Assembly (NCBI GenBank): GCA_035772785.1 | Contig: JAOCPU010000098.1 | Location: 1 to 51,222, forward strand | DNA length: 51,222 nt | Direction of reading: 5' to 3' | From: Phlebiopsis flavidoalba | Taxonomy: Eukaryota > Basidiomycota > Agaricomycetes > Polyporales > Phanerochaetaceae | In this document: positions 11,906 to 22,423 of the stretch, piece after piece | How the letters are laid out: each line of letters begins with the position of its first letter | How positions within the stretch are numbered: position 1 is the stretch's first letter | The notes under the pieces: model-generated | Databases searched by the model: none | Told to the model about the DNA's origin: nothing | What the model saw: the letters and a program-made list of their open reading frames with translations, nothing else | Translations under genes and position numbers: made by a program

Positions 11906-13008
11906 GGTCGTCGCGTTCGAAGGGGTTCAAAGGCACTCCGAAAACTTGCTATGCCTGTTGAGATGAGAACCGTTCAGACAGACGTTGTAAGACGTACCCA
12001 AATTGAAAAGGACCGTTGCAACAGCAAATAGTCTTTGCACGAGCGACGTCAGAGATTGACTCATGCATAACATTAGTGACACACCTGTTCTACGTTGTGG
12101 ACAGCACAACGAAGATATTCTCTACTCCACGTTCCAGGGCGACGGCTGGGAGACCAGAGATCACTTGAGGAACCCGCGCCGGATGATAAGCTCAAAGGGG
12201 CTTGTCCTCCGTCAACAGCCCAAAGGAGCTGATGATGCGAGTGTTTGAGAAGGTCGACGGGAACAGAGTGCTCGAGAGGGCGGCGAGGACGAGGGGGACA
12301 GAGTGCACGAGGGGACGTAGACGAGAACACGGAGGCAAAAGGTAAGAAATTGGAGAGCGCCTGTCTAGTCACCCTATTTGGATGCTCGACTCGCCGGGCA
12401 CGTTTACAGGGCGCCTGTTAGGGCACCCTATTTGGGTACCCGGCGCTCGGGCAGTCGCCGATCACCTTGCCTGGCCCGATCATTGTTGGACGCGTCCGAG
12501 TTGTGTCATGAGTCCGTCCGTCCGAGTCCCCGCTGCTCACTTGCCCGCCGACTTGTCTCCTCCCTCCATCGTCTCCTTCCCGCCGACTCGTCTCCTACGC
12601 GCCGACCCGTCTCCTCTCATTGCTCTCGCCGCGCATCACCGTTCTCGCCGCCTTCTCCTTACGTCGTCCTGGGACACAGGGTATGCACGCGCACTTCTCG
12701 CATGCTCACTCACTCAACGATTTCTTTCGCAGCGTCGACCTTGGCCTCCCGCCGCCTCCACACAAACCCTCTCCGCTGGCAGACGGTGCTCCTTTGGGCA
12801 CCCGAGGTTTAGTGCAGTCCTTTGGCTGCACTCATCCGACGCTAAGCTTTCGACTTCGCTTTCGACTTCGCTTTCGACTTCGCCTCGGCCATCTGGTGGA
12901 CGTACATCCACTTTCTCCCGCTCTCTACCAAAGTGCTCCCTTGGGCACCTGAGCTGCGTTTTTGCCCTTTGGCTTGACGCATCGTACCTCGCTCTCCACT
13001 CGTCCACC
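11906..13008 (+). repeat. Dispersed repeat, copy A (1.1 kb)
   Basis: This block is repeated in inverted orientation at 22424-23966. A 61-codon open frame at 12063-12248 is identical at protein level to the minus-strand frame 23624-23809, so the duplication is recent. Copy A has about 43 bp and 16 bp that copy B lacks (around 12478-12560). It contains short hairpins (12785-12802, 12812-12831) and three TTCGACTTCGC tandem units at 12848-12882. No protein family is recognised. It could be a solo LTR or part of a larger element. No clear target duplication is seen. Confidence 0.8.
12785..12831. repeat. Pair of short hairpins with CCTTTGG loops
   Basis: GGTGCTCCTTTGGGCACC (12785-12802) and GTGCAGTCCTTTGGCTGCAC (12812-12831) are self-complementary with CTTTG-type loops. 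A third degenerate form occurs at 12934-12949. Both are preserved in copy B, and a related perfect hairpin lies at 24121-24136. Confidence 0.6.
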
Positions 13009-14451
13009 GTGGCGTTGAGCGCATCCGGCCTTACCCGGGGTGCTTTAACAGGAGGACTTGAGTTGTGTCGTAGCATGGGCTAATAGTACCTAAATCCAAG
13101 CATGTGACTTCGTGCCACACGAAGTGCGAGCGCGCCACGAACGAGCCCGGCCCGCAATAGCCCTTGATACACTCGCATTTCCAGATCCGCGCAGTAACAA
13201 CGCTTCCACCAAAATTTATGGAACAGACATATGCGCACACCAGTTGCGCCCAAAATATGGTGCGCAAACAGAAGTCAACGAGAGACACGTCACTTCACGC
13301 GAGACGCCAAACTCGACGAGCGAAACGACGAGGCAAGGGGCGATGGCCGAGAGGACTCGCCTTGATCATGGCAACAATGTCGATCGTCCGTTTCACCACT
13401 ATGCCAAATTACTCGCATGGTCTTAGCCCTGTGAGTCGTTTATGGCCCCTTCTACGTCGGCTTGCGAGACTGACCAGAAGAGCGTGTTTCCCTAGTGGTC
13501 CCGTCACCAAACAACAATGAGCCTTCGAATCCCTTCGTCACCTGCGAAACCCAGAGGGAGGGCCTTGCCGTAACAATCAAGGCGCGCCGTCTAGCACAAC
13601 CAGTCAAAAACACATACCAATTAAGAAAGCAAAACCGGCGTTGAACTGAAGCCCAAGTCACCAGCCCATTTGTCACTTAAACAAGCACACTCCGACAACT
13701 TAGCAAAATATAAAAAGCCCACCAACCTCCCTCACAAACCAACCTCTAACACATCGAGCCGCGGCGTGAAGCCTCAATGTCCATCAGCGCACCGTGGTAC
13801 AACTAACAAGGCAGTGCCAGATAGACCTAGTCGGCACGATGCATGAGTTCCACCGCGGCCGGGCTATCAGCAGGGGGGGGGGGGGGGGTGGCAGTTGGGG
13901 GGAAGTTGTCTCGCGCAGGGGAGGAGCCCCGGTGTTGCGCTGAGGCCGACTAGGGCAGAGCAGCCGTATCTGGCACGCTCGCACCACCATGGCATCCACC
14001 GCGGCCAGTTTCAAGCCATCCATCTACCACGATCTATTGCCGCCCCGATCGTGCCTGATCACGTCCCACTCATCGTTATCCAAGCGCAGTTCGTCGGCAC
14101 GCTGTGTTATGAGGTCTGGCGTAGGGTATAGTGGAGACATGGGGGATGGCGGGGGCTGTGTTGGCAGACTGACAAGGTGCGAGAGGCGTCGTTGTGTGAG
14201 CGGGATCGCCACATGCCACAGGGGGAGGGACTCTTCATGTCTTTCTCTGCATCCGATCCCGGGGGAAAGGGCAGCTGCAGTGCATGTATGGGAGGCTGGG
14301 GCTTTATATTTGTAGTATTTCGCAGTATAATTGCTGGGCATGATGTAAACAGTTACAAACAATCGTCAGCCACGTCGTGCTTGATGCCTCGAGGATTTGA
14401 CTCATAACCACAACCACCTCTAACCACGCCTACCTTCACTACTCTATCTAC
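13009..14451. other. Intergenic, no recognised gene
   Basis: No motif-bearing frame is seen. It holds a run of 16 G at 13873-13888. Short GC-rich open frames on both strands have no splice or start support. The 50 bp before 14452 are rich in CCAC/CTAC and could be a leader of the next gene relic. Confidence 0.4.
13873..13888 (+). repeat. Poly-G run of 16
   Basis: Sixteen consecutive G residues. This is a potential G-quadruplex former and a likely site of length error. Confidence 0.9.
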
Positions 14452-15744
14452 ATGTCTAACATCAAGGCCTGGCTCTCAGAGCGCAAGCTTGTCTTTGAAG
14501 GAATCCAGGTTGCATGACCTGGACAGCTTGAGGGGCCGCGCTTGGAACCAATGCCCCCTTCAAACAGGGCCTTGAAGAAATTCAGACCTGGCCAGGATCG
14601 TGCTGTGAACCCTGAAATCACTGAGAGACTTACTGTAGCTCTCAAGAAGCATCCAGGACCCAATGGTGATGGTAGAAGGAGCTGGGTAAGTGTGATGGTA
14701 ATTTTACTGCATTTCAAGGTACTTATATATCATCTTTTCAAGCATGAACATATCCACCACTGGTTTAAAACAAGTGTACAGGATGTAGACTATCCAACAA
14801 GGACAAACTGTTCAGAGCTGTATGCATACCTGTGTACAAGTTCTCTGGGCATTCTCTTTGGTGCGCCTGGAGGAGAAAAGAGAGAGGCAGAGGGGAGAGT
14901 TTTGTCTCTGTTACGAGATTCGGTTGCGGAGGATCGTCGACGCTCCCCGATCTCTCCGAAATCAGCTGGTTGGCAGCTGGCACGGAAGATGAAGAATGGG
15001 GCAGAGGAAGATATTGTTACCTCTGGAGAAATTCTAGCACTTCCTGCGCGTAAGTGTTTATTCAAGCAAGATCTACATCAACTTAATACTGCTTTAGTTA
15101 CCTCTCGGAATACCCTTGCGGTATATATGAGAAGAGCTGTTTGCGTGTTCCGCACCGCTTTGGAACAGTACTTCAGTGATGAACAAGAGGAGGTAAAGCT
15201 CTTTCTATTTGATTTCTTAATTTTCTAATGTGTGATAGGTATCTGTATTCCAATCCGCTGCCGTACATGCATTAGTGCGTATGAAGGCTGTAAAGGATAC
15301 AGTCTACAAGTCTCCTAATTGGAAAAAAAAGCGGTGAAAGTAAGTCCTTCAATATTACATCAGTCCAATGCTAAACTTGGTTTAGGAGAGTGGTCTTGCT
15401 AAGACCATGCTTGACATTGCTTTGGAGCAGTCTGGACCTTTCGAGCTGCAGTATCCTCACTTAGCCGAATCCTCGAGGCTATATGTTTGGAAAATGTGTG
15501 TTTCTGCACTTGCTTGATCTTTGGGGCTCTTGCGGCTCTGACAGCCTACCATGGGAGGTTTATAACGCAAGCGAGAGAAATGCTTGGCGTTCAGAGATTG
15601 TACGTAGCCTTATTTCTATCCAATTGGCTTTTGATATACATTAAATATCAGAGCGAGGAAAAGGTATGCCCTCAGCATGCCTTTGAACTCTTTCGTCGAT
15701 TCAAGAAGTTCCCTGGTATCCTTCCCACGTCACTCCTCTCCTGA
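14452..15744 (+). pseudogene. Unidentified multi-exon gene relic
   Basis: It starts at an ATG (MSNIKAWLSERKLVFEGIQ) but the first frame stops after 21 codons. The continuation near 14544 (RALKKFRPGQDRAVNPEITERL) is in another frame. A 46 nt intron at 15193-15238 (GTAAAG...GATAG) joins EQEE to VSVFQSAAVHALVRMKAVKD. An A-run near 15326-15334 then shifts the frame. After a second intron (about 15340-15386) the reading ESGLAKTMLDIALEQSGPF and ELQYPHLAESSRLYVWKM continues. The pieces are coherent in composition and order, so this was a real gene, but I do not recognise the family. It precedes the dioxygenase relic on the same strand and could be part of the same former mobile unit. Confidence 0.5.
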
Positions 15745-16279
15745 TTCCGTATTTCTTTGCCGTGGATGAAAAGTCTTTTGTTCGCGCATAAGGGAGAATC
15801 TGGCTTTGCGCACGTCCCTCATTCATGTCGAGCAATACGCAAATGATGAGTTGCGCAAAGAGGCTGTGGTTATGTATTTTATAATTATATCAGATGTAAA
15901 CAGATTGGTTGATAAATTGCAAGTCATGGAGCTCTATAGACCCCTCACAGCTGTACAAGCAAATTAGCACAGCTCTGGGCCTAATGGAGAACGAGCCTCA
16001 CCGGTGGCCTGAAGATTTGAGACCTGAAGATCTCCCAAGAAGATTGATCACTATCTTCAAACTCCACCCTAAAACTTCCGCTCAAAGAGAAGATTTATCA
16101 ACCGATTTTTGCATTCATCGAAACTTGTAAAATTTATTCTATTATTTTACTGTCTTGTTAATTTGATAATAACTTTAGCGTTTCCATGTACCATCATCGC
16201 AAAACCAATGGTTTCTTATCATCGCCGGCGCGGAGATATTAACCCCTATTATCAAACCAACCTTATCTCTCTGCCCCCC

Positions 16280-17720
16280 TCTAGTCTTTATTGGCGATCT
16301 TTCTGAATATCTGCAACAGTTTGATAGTAAAACTCCAGCAGGACATTCCATGGACGGTCTGTCTTCAGTTGCGACCACATGCAAGGATCTTCCTCTGGAC
16401 GACTTCAAGCGTTGTGTTCGATATCTCTCTGTTTCCCGTATTTCAGAGCGAACTTCGCCGCAGAATTTATGGACCAGAGAGGTTCTTTCTGTTGTAGTTT
16501 TAACGTGCGCAGGAGGAAGGGGATCAGCTGCCACCAAAGGTTGTCTATCTATTTAGTTCTTTTCATTTGAGTGTTTTGGTCATCCATCCAATCTATTGTC
16601 GCCCGGTTATTACTTATAAATTTAAATAATCCCAATCTTATTACTATTAATTCTCTGATCCCCCCTATATTTATAATCTCAATTATCTCCCTAATATTGA
16701 TAATAACATCCATAAAACCTAGAAACCTCATTGGTCTGATGATGGCAAAACCTGTGCAAATACTATCATCCTGGTGAAGGAACGTCGTTGGTTTGGCGGG
16801 AATTCATCCAAGAAGCAGACTAACAAGACCCGAATGCGACCATCGAGATGTGACTATTCTCATTGAGGGCAGAAAAATGCAAATATGGTAAGCTACTGTT
16901 TATTTCCTTTAAAACATTCTGAACGCAATTCAATATATAGGTGGCTGGAATCATCTATGAAGCTTACAGCTCTCGAAGATTTAGACAATGCCATTGATCG
17001 TCATCACTCATTAGGGGCAAGTCAATAATCAGGGGAAGTGCAAAGGAGCAATTCGCCTATGGTCGCATGGATACCTAGAGTCTAAGCAAGCGACTCCTGC
17101 AGGTGGCCGACGTGGTGACACCTTTTACATTTTATCCTGACAAGACGGCGGATAAAATGGATAAACGATGAGAGCCTTTCTGCATTATTCTCTCATGCCA
17201 TCGTAAAATATCTGCTTCCATATCTTATAGCTGCAAATTTCTAACTCTTTCTGAAATTCCAGGGATGCTGCTCAACTTCATGAGACGATTAGGCCCTCGG
17301 GAGACATACGCACCTGGAGTATGCAAAGATATCAGGATGAAGTCCCAGCACGATGATATAACCTGCTACGGAGGTTTTTGGTGCTACCCTATATTATTGC
17401 ACTAACTACATGTCACCTCAGCATAAGGACGAAGACTCTCAATGGTCTCTCAAATGGTCAATCTGTGATCAGCTGGAGAAAATTTCTCACCTTGATGAGT
17501 TCAATTTTGCTCTCATGGAATGAGTGGAGTATACTTTGTTACCTGTCCAAACAGTGTCTGGTCAGTTTTCCTTGCATATTTGCTATAGCTTACCAACGGT
17601 GTTCTAATTGCTACTACAGGTGGTGGAACAGTAACCATTTACACAGGTACTATAATGCCCAGGAGAAAATCCACCATTGATCATGGGGTTTCCTGAAAGC
17701 GTGGTACTTGCGTGGGTTCT
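16280..17720 (+). pseudogene. Tet/JBP-like 2OG-Fe(II) dioxygenase relic
   Basis: Plus-strand exon pieces read in order. They are GDLSEYLQQFDSKTPAGHSM (16285-16541), DDGKTCANTIILVKERRWFGG (16740-16800), RPECDHRDVTILIEGRKMQIW, a 53 nt intron at 16889-16941, then LLQVADVVTPFTFYPDKTADK, RDAAQLHETIRPSGDIRTW and YYCTNYMSPQHKDEDSQWSL. HxD is at 17422-17430 and a distal NSNHLH is at 17626-17643. HxD...H is the iron-binding layout of the double-stranded beta-helix, and the CTNY-HxD and VYFVTCPNSVWWWN-HLH context resembles the Agaricomycete Tet-like family. In that family the enzymes oxidise methylated bases and often accompany KDZ-type transposons. Several frame breaks and stops make it non-functional. 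The family call is moderate; another 2OG enzyme is possible. Confidence 0.45.
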
Positions 17721-18059
17721 GCTCAAGTGGGTGTGGCCGAGCGCTGCTGTAACTGGCACCAATACTGTCATGGTTCCACCACTGTTCGTCAAGAGACAAG
17801 CCTTGAAAATCTGAAGAACCCCCGCAGTGGTCCGGGGGGGAAACGTGACCATGTGGAGAGTAAAACACAAATAACAACTCGTACCAACACCAGCGGCGTC
17901 TGGAGGCATGCTTCCAGCGCAATCCACCGGCACAAGCTGGATCAGTGCCGAAGAAAAGTAGCGGTAGAGGACAAAGGAACTAGAGAAGACTTCGAAGTAA
18001 CACAGAGATCATCCAAGCTGCATGGCAGGCGGTAGAGTTGTACATGTAGTTGACTTTGA

Positions 18060-19319
18060 TGAGGTAGGCTGTACACTGTAACACACCTGTTATATGATCA
18101 CTACCCTTTTACATGATCGTTATACGAAAGGTGGACACGGTTCACACTGTGGACACAGTGGGCGTAGTGGATAATGAGGACTGGTGCATGATGCATGGAG
18201 GCCATGGCAAGCAGCGATGACAGCAACAGCAACAGCAACAGCGAGGGTGATGGCGACGGCAAGGCGACAACGATGGTCTTGTAGGTTATGATCACTCGAG
18301 AGCAATGGCAATGATAACATTCGGCACGAACACGGGGGGTATTTATACCCTAAGCAGGATAACAGGGAGGGCCCTAGGGCGTACTACAGACAACGATACT
18401 AACGAGACGATAAATAGGTCGTGTGTAGTCCGTTGGGTATAAGCGGTCCTGCCGCGGGATAACTGGGTCAGAGCGAGCGCGATGGCTCGAGCCGCATGTT
18501 CCATGAGGTCAACGCATGACTTGACAACAGATGGCAAAGGCGGCTCGATGTCGCCTGAGCCTTGAGCCCGCCGCCTTCTCGTTGATCGGCACATGGTCTC
18601 AGTTCCCGATATGCGCGTGAGGCACCTCCGTCACGTCCCTCGACACTGTTACAGCCGAGACAAGGCGACACAGGTCAGTGCTCGTCCATACACGCATGGG
18701 GTCGGTCGGCCGTCGCGTTCTCGGCGAGTCCCGCACGCCGTTGAACACTTGTGATCACAGTCAGGGTATACGATGAGCGGTGCGCGCAGCATCGGCGGAA
18801 GGGCAGAACAGGGCATGATGGCGGCAGCGATGGCGAAGGCGGCTGGACGCGGCGCGCCGCCGCGCCCTCGAGCATGTCCTCAAACGCGCGCGGTGTTCCT
18901 CGAACACATGCCGCGTGGGTTTTTGCGGCTGTAGCTCCGCGAGACGCTATCTCGGAACGACGACGGGAACGCGCTCTGGTGGAAGGCGTCGAGAGCAGGG
19001 AGCGGCGCGGGGGGGTAGTCCAGTGTACCACGGCTCGCCGAGGCCGGCGTACGCAGCGGAAGATGACAACGCCGTAGGTGTTGGTAGAGTTGCACGTGCT
19101 AATACCCGCTCGTCTGGGACATGCAGACGCCGTCTGAGATCGAGGGCAGGCACGCTAGCTGGGGTGCCGGAGAGATTGCACCGAAGGGGAAGTGCGAGTA
19201 CTGTTAGCAGCTCGACGTGTCGTGTTCAGGGTTCATGCAGCGCTATCTCGAGGCCTTGAGAGTACGGAGGTATCTATCGGGGCGTATGTAGTCAGTCAGC
19301 TGCTTTGAAAGTAAAAAAA
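18060..19319. other. No recognised gene; CAG/CAA-type imperfect repeat
   Basis: An imperfect trinucleotide stretch (CAGCAACAGCAACAGC) lies at 18212-18270. Minus-strand frames rich in Ser, Arg and Pro run through 18675-19095 without motif. They could be decayed exons belonging with the minus-strand pieces that follow. Confidence 0.35.
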
Positions 19320-19619
19320 TCATCCACGTACCCTGCCCATATCATAGAACCCCGAGCCCGAGCTCATAGCGTCGTAGCTCAAGAGCGGGTACAGTATCTG
19401 CTTCTGAATTGCCCCCTCCTTCTCCTTCTCTTTTCCCATCTCCGCATCCTCTTCCACAACCCTCTCGACATCCGCCGTCCGGTACACGCGCAGCGGCGTG
19501 TGTGGAACATCGTTGCGCCCGTCGAGCGTCTGGCGCGCCGTCGTCGCGGGGTTGTTGTCGTAAAAGTCGGCGTAGAAGACTTGCGGGTCGTGTGCGGTTT
19601 CAGTGCATTGGGCGAGACC
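19320..19619 (-). pseudogene. Unidentified coding relic (C-terminal exon)
   Basis: One minus-strand frame is open for about 100 codons to a TGA at 19320-19322. It reads DPQVFYADFYDNNPATTARQ and HTPLRVYRTADVERVVEED, then a Lys/Glu stretch and ILYPLLSYDAMSSGSGFYD. The composition is protein-like, in contrast with the GC-driven frames around it. Upstream minus-strand sequence (19640-19760) gives VVLIISNPANDAELM and GCKENGMRSF in a shifted frame, which may belong to the same gene. I do not recognise it. It abuts the kinesin relic on the same strand. Confidence 0.4.
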
Positions 19620-19754
19620 TTTGAGGAGAGGTGTTCATGAATCCTAGAGAGGGCGAACGAGCGCATGCCGTTCTCCTTGCAGCCCTACATAAGTTCGGCG
19701 TCGTTGGCGGGGTTGGAGATGATGAGGACGACTGGGTGAATTGTCAGTAGCTGG

Positions 19755-20930
19755 TTAAAATGAAAAGGCGCAGGGAGTCTCACCTTCCGTCTTGAAGGCG
19801 AGGTAGATATCCTTGAGCATCTTCATCGTGTCAGGGCGTTGACTCTCCTTCTTGGCATCGACGTCGTCCCAGCCCTGCTCCTTCTCGTCCAGCGTGACGC
19901 GGTTCTTGATGTGCCGCACGCGGCTCGCGTACTTGAGCGTGTTCATGGTCTCATTCGCATTCCACTCGGCCTAGGGGGGGGCTCACACACGCGATCATCA
20001 GCGTGTGCACGTTGCCGCCCAGCGAGTCTTGCAAGCGGCGCGTCAGCTTGGAGTTGCAGTACGGAATGTAGATCGCGGTGTGTGATTTCGCATTTCGTCT
20101 TCGTGCGCGGCCCGGGGTCGCCGAGTGCTGAGATGACGTTGCCGAGGGCGAGCAGACCGCTGTTGATAGAGATACCCTCCTTGATACGTTCTCTAGCAGC
20201 AGCCGTGCGTTTGAGCTATATGTACACGTTTATATCATATGTCATGGGGAGCTTAAACTCAAGAGTACTCACACGTTCAGACTCCGGGCAAATCAACAGT
20301 GAAATTTCGACACGACTGTGACCCACTCGCCCTAATCGTCGCCTTTTGTCTGCGAGCCACCAAGTGCGAAGCTCTGTCTTCGATCCGCAGTGAGATGTCC
20401 AAGCGAACTCGCGGGGGGGGGTCGCGCACCACTCCGGGCTATCGCACTACCGAAGCTGGCGTCCCGGGCCAGCCAAAGGTTAGTGACGACACTTGGTTCT
20501 CGGGGCTGCTCCCAAACACTGAAGACGAAGGGCGCGCGAGACGCGATGGTGACCTGCCACCTGGAGGCAATGGAGAGCAGGAACGTGGTGGCTGCCCGGG
20601 CCCACTGTATTTCTTCTGCGTCAGAGTCAGTGGGAAGATGGCGCGCGAGCGCGATGACTGTGCGTTCATGTCTGTCTCGTTTGTGCGTCGGATAGAGGTG
20701 CCTTCGCGGACGAGGCTGCAGGCGGTTAGTTGGTCGCCGGTCTAGACCGAGTGGGAGGGGGACCGGACTCACTTCGTGGCTTCACCAGAGTTCTTCACGT
20801 CACACCTCTCGCAATCCCTCCCAGATAATGTGACCTTGTTTCTTCCCCGAGGACGCGGAGGGCACAGCGGTAGCGGTGCTGGAACCGACACCACGGAGGA
20901 GTGAAGGATGTGGCATCAACAGAGACACTA
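19755..20930 (-). pseudogene. Kinesin motor-domain relic (KIF4/KIF21-like)
   Basis: Minus-strand blocks in motor order are GHIIWEGLREV (near 20810-20845), a probable intron ending at CGCCTGCAG near 20722, VREGTSIRRTNETDMNAQSSRSRAIF (about 20715-20634; normal NxxSSRSH, here His changed to Arg), [25 protein letters not shown] (20195-20118), [19 protein letters not shown] (about 20072-20020), HTLMIACVS, and [24 protein letters not shown] (about 19975-19900). GWDDVD near 19870 matches the start of the neck in chromosome-associated kinesins. The P-loop half (GQTGSGKT) is not found. Frame breaks lie after GLREV, before IPYCN and at a C-run (19972-19978) that inserts about 7 bp and a stop. After GWDDVD the reading continues into sequence that is not kinesin-like. 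Confidence 0.75.
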
Positions 20931-22423
20931 GTGGAGGATATGGCATTGATGACGATCCTCTGGAATCGAGCGAGTGTGGAGGAAGCGTCTGGTTGATAAG
21001 GGGGCAAATACGGAGAACTGTTGGTACACAGTCCTGTGAGCAGGCAGCAAAGCGAGGTCCTGTGTGTGTACTGACCTCCTTGAACTGAGGTCGTCGCAAC
21101 CGTTCCGATGACGACGGTGACGGCGCCATGGCGAATTATTCATACAGAGAGGGGACGTTGGGAAGAAATCCTCAACGAACTTGAAGGTTGTAGGACAAGC
21201 GTTCGGTGGGAAGCAGAAAACCGCGCGACAGCTGTGCAAATGACGACACCACGACGAAAAGAAGAAGTGGGAGAGGCACGGGCAAGGTACGGGAGACGGG
21301 CGAGGTAGGAGAAACGGACGAGATACGAGAGATGGGCAAGGTACGAGAGATGGGCAAGGTACGAGAGATGGGCAAGGTACGAGAGATGGGCAAGGTACGA
21401 GAGATGGGCAAGGTACGAGAGTAGCTGAGACCGGCGGACTGTGGTCATTGGAGTCAGCAAGCTAGCCGAGGAGAGGAGAGGTATTAACGCACCCCTATCC
21501 TCACGCGTGTAGTAGCAGATCCAATGCCCGGCGTGTCATCTTTGTTCTGATCGAGCTAACTGTCGATTCAGTGTAACGTTGGACCCCTACAGCAGTGCAT
21601 GACCGTCAGCATTGCGAGAGCGCGACGAGTCGGGTTGTTGAGTGCTTACCTAAGTGCGCTGTGAGACGTGGCAGATGCGGCACCGCGAAGAAAGTAGTGT
21701 CACTCGCTCAGTGCTCGTGTGCGCGTCCACACACGTCAAGGCCCGGTGTTGTGAGTTTCGCCGGCAAGTGAGGCGGCTGTGGCAGTGGTGGCAGATGTGG
21801 TCGAGGTTGATGTGGTGGTCGAAGTGGGGCGTGATAGTCGAGGTGGATGTGGTGGTCGAGGCGGTCATGGGTGGAAGCAAGTAGAAGCGGCAGAGTGCGT
21901 TGGTGCAAAGGGAGGAGGAGACAGGGTGGTGGGAGAGGGAAGAAGTGTGATGCACGTGGCATCCCTCCTGACTGCCAAAGCAGCCAGTTAAACCACCGTA
22001 GTCTCCCACAGCGTGTCTGCAAAGCCACTGTTGTGCTGTTTGGAGTACAGGCACTCGGCGTGGTCCGCCCAGCACAACAACGACAGAGAGAAGAGGGCGC
22101 GCTGGCAGCTCATCCTTTGCTGGCGCCTAAAGGCACCCGACGCGCGCAGCTGAGTCATTTATGATGACAGAGAGATATATGACAGTGAAGGTAACACAGT
22201 GTAGGCAGGGGCTGTCGACACTGCATCAGCGGCGAGGCCAAGTTCCCGCTCAACGTCGACAGACTCCAAGGATCCCGCGCGGGTCTTTCCGCGTTTGTTG
22301 GCGGGTGCACGGGTGGAGCGCGACGACGAGGACGAATCGCTTGTCGAATTGGACGGAAGAGTCGGAGACGATGCCATTGTGGAAGTTGGCACGGGGGCGG
22401 TGGGGAGAGGACTTTGTCGGGAG
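20931..22423. other. No recognised gene; contains minisatellite
   Basis: Apart from the 18 bp minisatellite, only composition-driven frames are seen. The 21770-21880 stretch is GTGGT/GGTCGAGG-rich. The missing N-terminal half of the kinesin motor would be expected here on the minus strand but is not recognisable. Confidence 0.35.
21273..21424 (+). repeat. 18 bp minisatellite, about 8 units
   Basis: Unit GAGATGGGCAAGGTACGA. The last five copies are essentially perfect and the first three are diverged (for example GAGACGGGCGAGGTAGGA). Because 18 is a multiple of three, several frames are open across it, which creates false ORFs with SYLAHL or REMGKV repeats. Confidence 0.9.

Noticed and set aside
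11906..13008. Solo LTR
   Set aside because: No TG...CA termini or 4-6 bp target duplication could be placed, so it is kept as an unclassified dispersed repeat.
12382..13083. 233-residue open frame as a gene in repeat copy A
   Set aside because: GC-driven, Ser/Arg-rich composition. Copy B has indels in multiples and non-multiples of three in the same region, so the frame is not conserved.
21273..21424. Regular 18 bp repeats, CRISPR-like at first sight
   Set aside because: Units are directly adjacent without spacers and the genome is eukaryotic. It is a minisatellite.
21140..21460. Open frames with SYLAHL or REMGKV repeats as a repeat protein
   Set aside because: They arise because the minisatellite unit is a multiple of three. 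No start, splice or flanking coding support.
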